Virus record (IMG/VR): IMGVR_UViG_3300022690_002177
Span: 1 to 33,940 of that record
Strand: one strand, 5' to 3'
DNA: 33,940 nt
Origin: a virus
Part shown: positions 30,684 through 33,940 of the stretch, piece after piece
How positions within the stretch are numbered: the stretch's first letter is position 1
Layout: each line of letters starts with the position of its first letter
Notes under the pieces: model-generated
Seen by the model: the letters and a program-made list of their open reading frames with translations, nothing else
What the model was told of the DNA's origin: nothing
The model's database searches: none
Position numbers and translations under genes: made by a program

Positions 30684-30846
30684 CTCTGTCTTCCTGATAT
30701 TCAATCGCCTTTGTTAAAGAATCCCGTAATCTTATTAACTCATCCCTATTGAGCAACGTTTTGGCACAGAAACTACTAGGTATATTGGGGTCGCGGTCAA
30801 CCATTAAGGAGACATCTTCTGTTATATTCATGAACCAGTCTGGCAT
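30661..30846 (-). CDS. Hypothetical protein, 61 aa
   Basis: ATG 30846 has AGGAG eight bases upstream; a GTG at 30855 lies too close to that site. The product is acidic (ITEDVSLMVDRDPN) with a helical C-terminus. It follows the preceding stop in the pattern TAATATG and overlaps the RusA start. No family recognised. Confidence 0.6.
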   Translation of the reverse strand: MPDWFMNITEDVSLMVDRDPNIPSSFCAKTLLNRDELIRLRDSLTKAIEYQEDRDDTVKSS

Positions 30847-30847
30847 A

Positions 30848-31153
30848 TTACTCACTCCTGTAATTATATAACTTTTTCACATTAGCTAACATGACCTTTT
30901 TGTCGCGGTCAATCAGAGCATTATGAAGCCGCTTGAAATATTTACTTACTGGTGGTTCCGGGCCGTGAAAATAAGCTTCTAATTGTTTGACTTTATATAC
31001 TGTACCGCAGCAATTTAGCGTGTAGTCAGTGCTTGGTCTGCGCGTGTCATAATACTTATCAAGGAGTCGCAATACTGCCTCTAAATCAATAAAGATCCTG
31101 TGGCCCAGTCTGACAGAATCTATCCAATGGAGCGGCTGGTCATCGTCACTCAT
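30848..31153 (-). CDS. Hypothetical protein, 101 aa
   Basis: ATG 31153 overlaps the preceding stop by 8 bases (ATGAGTGA); the frame is open to 31165. Polar protein with LGHRIFIDLEAVLRLLDKYY and NALIDRDKKVMLANVKKL helices and two adjacent Cys (NCCG). No domain recognised. It is part of a tight early-type operon with its neighbours. Confidence 0.6.
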   Translation of the reverse strand: MSDDDQPLHWIDSVRLGHRIFIDLEAVLRLLDKYYDTRRPSTDYTLNCCGTVYKVKQLEAYFHGPEPPVSKYFKRLHNALIDRDKKVMLANVKKLYNYRSE

Positions 31154-31445
31154 CCTCACGGCCATAGAATTTGTTTAGGGCTGAGGTGGCGGTAAAACCC
31201 TCATCTTTCAGTAATTTTGGCATCCAACCACTTTTACCCAAAGTAGTCTTACCACTTAGATGGCTGGTGTAAAACTTCAAAGCATCAACAAATGCATTTA
31301 CCTCTTCGGATTCTAGGGTAGCGATGTAGCCATTGATATAATCAAGCATGGCGGCCTTACCCTCGTTTCTTAAAGGGTTGTGTCTAGCCTCTAAATAAGA
31401 GAAAGCTCGTTCTTCCATCTTAGCTATTTGCTCTGGTGTCATCAT
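31146..31445 (-). CDS. Hypothetical protein, 99 aa
   Basis: The frame is open to a GTG at 31502, but ATG 31445 has AAGGA five to six bases upstream and is preferred. Helical protein (MTPEQIAKMEERAFSYLEAR) ending with acidic GREDE. It is the first gene after the repeat-rich operator region, so it may head the early operon. No family recognised. Confidence 0.6.
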   Translation of the reverse strand: MMTPEQIAKMEERAFSYLEARHNPLRNEGKAAMLDYINGYIATLESEEVNAFVDALKFYTSHLSGKTTLGKSGWMPKLLKDEGFTATSALNKFYGREDE

Positions 31446-31570
31446 CCCAATCCTTTTATGTGTTTCAGCATTATTAACACACAGAGCCTGAAGTTGGAAC
31501 ACTTAGGACTATCAATGACACGGTTAATTAAGTAGTAATTAATTTTGTCATGTAAGCCTAAAATAACCCT

Positions 31571-31602
31571 AATTACTGGTGTCATTATGATACCAGGTAA
31601 TT
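31571..31602. promoter_or_regulatory. Long palindrome, possible operator
   Basis: AATTACTGGTGTCAT (31571-31585) is repeated inverted as ATGATACCAGGTAATT (31587-31602) with one mismatch and one extra base. No T-run follows on either strand, so a protein-binding site is more likely than a terminator. Confidence 0.5.
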
Positions 31603-31673
31603 ATTACAAAAAAAATAGGCTCTAAGTATTTAATTATTTATTATTTGGATATGTATCCGAAATTGATCCGTAT

Positions 31674-31808
31674 TGACAAAATACTTTTGTCATCCTTGCA
31701 CCGTGACGTGACAAAAATTGTCACCATAGACACGGAGTGACGTGACAAAAATTGTCACCGGTAGTTTTCAAATTGACGCATGTGATGGTGACAAAATTGC
31801 TTGCGTCA
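31674..31808. repeat. Array of TGACAA-N3-TTGTCA palindromes at 33-34 bp spacing
   Basis: Three palindromes: TGACAAAATACTTTTGTCA (31674-31692), GTGACAAAAATTGTCAC (31708-31724) and the same sequence at 31742-31758; the last two are each preceded by GTGAC, making a 23-base direct repeat. Centres are 33 and 34 bases apart. A weaker copy (GTGACAA...GTCA) begins at 31788. This is typical of multiple operators or replication iterons. The binding protein is unknown. Confidence 0.7.
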
Positions 31809-31834
31809 TTTCTCTGATGTTTTGGAACACTTTC

Positions 31835-31951
31835 TTAGGTTAGGTGTGGCTTTAGATCTAATCCCAGTTTCCTGAGCTCACCCAGTGCTTCCGCCGTCCC
31901 CGCCCTCTTGGCGCATCGTAAACGCGCCGCACTAGCACGTCTCTTACCCAT
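31835..31951 (-). CDS. Small basic protein, 38 aa (alternative frame)
   Basis: ATG 31951 to TAA 31835 encodes a basic Ala/Arg/Leu protein with a plausible helix (GTAEALGELRKLGLDLKPHL). No good ribosome binding site. It overlaps another frame (31858-31968) that has better start signals, so only one is probably used. Base composition here is more GC-rich than nearby. Confidence 0.3.
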   Translation of the reverse strand: MGKRRASAARLRCAKRAGTAEALGELRKLGLDLKPHLT

Positions 31952-31968
31952 CTCAGCAAAATACTCAT
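31858..31968 (-). CDS. Small basic protein, 36 aa (coupled frame)
   Basis: ATG 31968 overlaps the previous stop in the pattern ATGA and follows GAGGAG by six bases, so initiation is likely. The product is rich in Arg, Trp and Val (MSILLRWVRDVLVRRVYDAP at its start). Composition is less protein-like than the overlapping 38-residue frame. Low confidence. Confidence 0.3.
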   Translation of the reverse strand: MSILLRWVRDVLVRRVYDAPRGRGRRKHWVSSGNWD

Positions 31969-32216
31969 CGACTCTCCTCGTATATTTTCTTCAACTCCTC
32001 ATAGAATGGTCTAAACATGTTCGCTGAAATTTGCGCTACAGTGAAAGTTGCACCGCGGCCTTGCATTAAAAATAGAAAAGTATGTTTATCGTCAACACTT
32101 CCGTCTGGTTTGACATAAACCCTAATTGGTCTAAACTCTTCGCGCACCTCAAATTTACTCAAATCAATGGGCCGACCTTTAGGGGTATGATGCACTGAAA
32201 ATGTATTTATTCTCAA
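31965..32216 (-). CDS. Hypothetical protein, 83 aa, behind RNA element A (TTG start)
   Basis: TTG 32216 follows AAAGGAGGAT with a six-base gap; no ATG is in frame. Beta/helix mix with IRVYVKPDGSVDDKHTFLF and a C-terminal helix (FYEELKKIYEESR). Its ribosome binding site lies within RNA element A, so translation is probably controlled by that fold. No family recognised. Confidence 0.6.
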   Translation of the reverse strand: MRINTFSVHHTPKGRPIDLSKFEVREEFRPIRVYVKPDGSVDDKHTFLFLMQGRGATFTVAQISANMFRPFYEELKKIYEESR

Positions 32217-32224
32217 CTTAATCC

Positions 32225-32314
32225 TCCTTTGAACGAACGACTGGCCCTATCGGTACCAATAGGACATAAGCAAAGGCCTTTTGCAGTACAACCCAGTCGT
32301 CCGATCAAAAAGGA
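32225..32314 (-). ncRNA. SD-sequestering RNA element A (90 nt)
   Basis: On the minus strand the 5' flank TCCTTT (32314-32309) pairs with AAAGGA (32230-32225), which is the Shine-Dalgarno region of the next gene. Inside is ACGACTGG (32300-32293) with CCAGTCGT (32244-32237), and two hairpins: GCAAA...TTTGC (32284-32270) and CCTATTG-GTAC-CGATAGG (32263-32246). A T-G pair in the last hairpin is a mismatch on the plus strand. The outer helix is broken by a two-base bulge and one T-T mismatch. Related to element B at 32452-32544. Confidence 0.65.
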
Positions 32315-32443
32315 CTACCTATTCATGCAATTTTTACATAATAAGCAGGCTTGTCCGTCTTCATAAAGCCTTCCATTTCTTGTCCTGCATCCGTCGCAGC
32401 GGGTGTTAAGTAACCATAGAATAAATCGTTTAATTGGGTGCAT
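32315..32443 (-). CDS. CxxC micro-protein, 42 aa, between RNA elements A and B
   Basis: ATG 32443 with AAGGGAGGATTGTC upstream, stop TAG at 32315. Five Cys in the pattern CxxC (CDGC) then CxxCxxC (CLLCKNC), so it is probably zinc-binding. An in-frame hydrophobic N-terminus (MHPIKRFILWLLN) may interact with membrane. Its ribosome binding site is part of element B. Function unknown. Confidence 0.65.
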   Translation of the reverse strand: MHPIKRFILWLLNTRCDGCRTRNGRLYEDGQACLLCKNCMNR

Positions 32444-32451
32444 GACAATCC

Positions 32452-32544
32452 TCCCTTGAACGAACGACTGGTATAGTTCAAACCAACTTTAGGCATCCTC
32501 TCAAACGCGCGGGGTAGCCACTCCAATCGTCCGATCAAAAGGGA
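32452..32544 (-). ncRNA. SD-sequestering RNA element B (93 nt)
   Basis: On the minus strand TCCCTT (32544-32539) pairs with AAGGGA (32457-32452), the Shine-Dalgarno region of the 42-residue gene. Inner helix ACGATTGG (32530-32523) with CCAGTCGT (32471-32464) contains one T-G pair. Compared with element A, the outer pair changes from T-A to C-G at one position while pairing is kept, and the flanking GATCGG and TCGTTC sequences are conserved. The loop interior differs from A and its hairpins are less clear. Confidence 0.65.
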
Positions 32545-32545
32545 C

Positions 32546-32629
32546 TTACCATTTAGAACCCAAACCACAGGCAATAAGGATTATCACAAGTGCGGCTATT
32601 ACTAGAATTATAGCCTGTGCGTGTGTCAT
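32546..32629 (-). CDS. Membrane micro-peptide, 27 aa
   Basis: ATG 32629 overlaps the previous stop (ATGA), with GAGGTC two bases before it. The peptide is mainly hydrophobic (IILVIAALVIILIACGLG) and ends GSKW; IIAC-like Cys could be a lipid-attachment site but the N-terminus is not basic. Ends just before RNA element B. Function unknown. Confidence 0.45.
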   Translation of the reverse strand: MTHAQAIILVIAALVIILIACGLGSKW

Positions 32630-32955
32630 AAGACCTCTGTTAAAATTCTAAAATCTTTAAAAACATTATTCTCAATAGTAACTTCTACAGGCTTACCTAT
32701 TAATGCGTGGACTGACTCAACTTTCGCCTCTTCTAAAATACTTTTGACCTTTAATACCATTTTAAAAACAGCTTCTTTATGTTCCGCATCATTAGACCAC
32801 TTGGCCTCTGTGTTCATATTTACCATGTCTCTTCCACCACTACCAATACCCCAACTATCCGCACTAAAGCTCAAATCGAGCCCCATTAAAAAAGGATAGT
32901 CAGAGATTACCCCAAAGTAAGCTCTACTAATTTTAGCTAACTTTTTTTCAAGCAT
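32626..32955 (-). CDS. Hypothetical phage protein, 109 aa
   Basis: Starts directly after TAA (TAAATG) with GGGGAGG upstream. A centre with IGSGGRDMVNMNTEAKWSND and a C-terminus with ALIGKPVEVTIENNVFKDF recalls small phage proteins of unknown function. It precedes the micro-peptide gene and is in the early-type cluster. I cannot assign a function. Confidence 0.6.
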   Translation of the reverse strand: MLEKKLAKISRAYFGVISDYPFLMGLDLSFSADSWGIGSGGRDMVNMNTEAKWSNDAEHKEAVFKMVLKVKSILEEAKVESVHALIGKPVEVTIENNVFKDFRILTEVL

Positions 32956-33090
32956 TTAATCCTCCCCATTTTTTATTCCAAATATCTTCAAAAACAGCTG
33001 TGTCTCAGTCAACTCAGGATTGTCAAAGCGCACATAAGTACAGTAGAAGACAAAAGCAAAACTGAATATGAAAACAATAATCCTAAGCAT
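32956..33090 (-). CDS. Small membrane protein, 44 aa
   Basis: ATG 33090 with GAGGGG six bases upstream. One N-terminal span (MLRIIVFIFSFAFVFYCTYV) and a polar C-terminal half (LTETQLFLKIFGIKNGED). It follows the second tRNA-like element at its 5' side and is immediately followed by the 109-residue gene. Not recognised. Confidence 0.5.
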   Translation of the reverse strand: MLRIIVFIFSFAFVFYCTYVRFDNPELTETQLFLKIFGIKNGED

Positions 33091-33108
33091 AATCGCCCCT
33101 CTATAAAA

Positions 33109-33243
33109 TGCACTCTTGCCAGACTCGACACTGGCTTAGCGGTTCCCACGAACATACCCGCAAGGGGAAAATGAAGGGACTACGGAATGTATTCCAGTAG
33201 ACCGTGTTCGTATCCTGTGTGTCCTTCCACACCGAAGAGTGCA
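33109..33243 (-). ncRNA. tRNA-like structured RNA element, copy 2 (135 nt)
   Basis: Minus-strand fold: acceptor-like TGCACTCTT (33243-33235) with AAGAGTGCA (33117-33109), two bases, D-like arm GTGTG-GAAGGA-CACAC, a large middle closed by ACGAACA (33211-33205) with TGTTCGT (33154-33148) and holding hairpins at 33179-33199 and 33157-33166, then GCCAG-TGTCGAGT-CTGGC directly joined to the acceptor. The D-loop and T-arm equal copy 1; acceptor and D stems differ but still pair. It fills the space between the primase-like gene and the 44-residue gene. Confidence 0.55.
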
Positions 33244-33250
33244 AGGTGTT

Positions 33251-33940
33251 CTATACCATAAACTCAGGTAAAGCTTTAACTAATTTCGAGGGTCTCCCGG
33301 CCTTATTCCCTCCAGGATCATTATATGAAATGATGTATTCTTGGTCCTCCAGATCCTCCAGGATGTTCCTCAGTTGCTGCCCAAGGTGCTGAAATTTACG
33401 TCTCACATCTCGTAACCTCATTGGTTTTCGGCTCCCTCTGGTGTAATTTAACACCGCCTTAAGGTTCCTATGGTAAGCACTCAGGGTGAAACTTTCTGGC
33501 AATTTAACCAGGTATTTTTTATAGTATAAGTCCAAAAACTTCTCAGCGTATTCGATATCGTAGGCGGTCACTAGTGGGAGATATTCTTGTTGTGGTCCAT
33601 GGTAGGGATCTGGGTCACGGCTAATGACTGAAGCCAGGCAGAGTTTATTAAGATGTTCTGGGAATTTGCCAACTAGTAATCGGATGATTTTATCCTCTTC
33701 GTTTTTGGCTAAGTCCCTATATTTTCTCATTAATTCCTTGTATAATTTCTTAGACTGTGGTTCTAATTCAATACTAATAGCTACTGATTGCCCATCATAA
33801 ATGGCACTATTTGGTGTCTTCATATTAGCTAGAGCGTTTAATTCGGAATTAAGTTTAGGTAGATTAGGTTTGGGATGTTCATCAGGCAATCTCCCACCAA
33901 AATCACTCACCACAAAACATCTATTTAGTAAACCTTGAGT
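33251..33940 (-). CDS. C-terminus of a DUF3987/primase-helicase-like protein (5' end outside window)
   Basis: The frame is open to base 33940; 229 C-terminal residues are visible. It begins TQGLLNRCFVV, the phrase typical of the ATPase end of DUF3987/primase-helicase-type phage proteins, and continues with YLPLVTAYDIEYAEKFLDLY and a basic winged-helix-like tail ending GRPSKLVKALPEF. It probably takes part in phage DNA replication. A GTG at 33913 exists but is internal to the open frame, so it need not be the start. Confidence 0.65.
   Translation of the reverse strand, partial: TQGLLNRCFVVSDFGGRLPDEHPKPNLPKLNSELNALANMKTPNSAIYDGQSVAISIELEPQSKKLYKELMRKYRDLAKNEEDKIIRLLVGKFPEHLNKLCLASVISRDPDPYHGPQQEYLPLVTAYDIEYAEKFLDLYYKKYLVKLPESFTLSAYHRNLKAVLNYTRGSRKPMRLRDVRRKFQHLGQQLRNILEDLEDQEYIISYNDPGGNKAGRPSKLVKALPEFMV

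Larger units (their letters stand above)
31446..31834. promoter_or_regulatory. Gene-free regulatory region with palindromes
   Basis: About 390 AT-rich bases without a supported gene. It holds a 31-base palindrome (31571-31602), an array of TGACAA/TTGTCA repeats (31674-31808), and an ATGACA...TGTCAT inverted pair near 31513-31545. The leftward genes 31445 and beyond probably start here, but no sigma-70 promoter convinced me. An origin of replication or main operator is possible. Confidence 0.5.

Noticed and set aside
31650-31679. Leftward promoter with TTGTCA and TACATA
   Set aside because: The -10 element matches only three of six consensus bases and the spacer is 18; not strong enough to annotate.
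31674-31758. CRISPR array
   Set aside because: Only two exact repeats, short spacers of about 11 bases, palindromic units and no cas genes. They fit protein-binding sites.
32225-32544. Known riboswitch classes (glutamine, cobalamin, THF, c-di-GMP)
   Set aside because: I compared the conserved cores I remember and found no match; an Rfam search would be decisive.
32323-32574. Open frame of 83 codons on the minus strand
   Set aside because: It passes through RNA element B and shares the strand with the better 42-residue CxxC gene, which has a strong ribosome binding site and five Cys. No start signal supports the longer frame.
33109-33243. Plus-strand reading of the structured element, with a CCC-GCAA-GGG hairpin having a GNRA loop
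   Set aside because: The GNRA loop is attractive, but the sister copy needs a G-T pair that exists only on the minus strand, and flanking genes are on the minus strand.

Overview
This window is part of the genome of a tailed double-stranded DNA phage (or a prophage-like copy of one) that infects a Gram-negative bacterium. The phage assignment rests on a contiguous head, packaging and ejection module: small and large terminase, P22-like portal, scaffold, HK97-type coat, adaptor, gp10-like hub and three Ala/Gly/Gln-rich ejection-type proteins. No tape measure, sheath or tail tube gene is visible, so a short-tailed (podovirus-like) virion is the best inference. The Gram-negative host is inferred from several lipobox proteins, a two-gene spanin-like pair and a WaaL/Wzy-like membrane enzyme. 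Both ends cut through genes, so this is not a complete genome. I see no integrase, RNA polymerase, DNA polymerase, CRISPR array or canonical tRNA.

Layout. (1) 1-1549, plus strand: five small genes chained by 4-8 base overlaps, functions unknown. (2) 1516-2505: a regulatory block. A leftward three-gene operon ends in a lone OmpR-type winged-helix protein, and a rightward ribbon-helix-helix gene faces it across about 170 bases holding divergent promoter-like sequences. (3) 2613-3739: lysis. A zinc amidase and a small membrane protein (holin candidate) lie on the minus strand, with a membrane coiled-coil protein and a lipoprotein on the plus strand only 14 bases away. (4) 3773-5514, plus strand: a strong-looking promoter, then small accessory genes including a SpoU-family RNA 2'-O-methyltransferase, a CxxC micro-protein and a 27-residue membrane peptide. 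(5) 5360-29827, minus strand: a long late block. It starts with a phage ABA-sandwich protein, a lipoprotein esterase and a DNA methyltransferase, continues through fibre and structural genes, then terminase, portal, scaffold, coat, decoration, O-antigen polymerase-like protein, adaptor, hub, an exported Cys-rich protein and the ejection proteins. (6) 29828-33940, minus strand except one small plus gene: DNA metabolism and early-type genes (RusA resolvase, C-terminus of a primase/helicase-like protein), many micro-genes, a repeat-rich operator region and four structured RNA elements.

How it may work together. The most unusual features are RNA structures between genes. Two 90-93 nt elements (32225-32314 and 32452-32544) pair their 5' flank with the Shine-Dalgarno sequence of the next gene, and the two copies keep the pairing through a compensatory base change. 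Two other elements (29847-29944 and 33109-33243) are tRNA-like: acceptor-like stem, D-like arm with an identical loop, variable middle and an identical T-arm-like hairpin. The second unusual theme is envelope modification: an O-antigen polymerase-like protein, a lipoprotein esterase, a signal-peptide Cys-rich protein and a decoration-like protein with a signal peptide all lie within the late block. I infer that the phage remodels the host surface during late infection, but none of this is proven by sequence alone.
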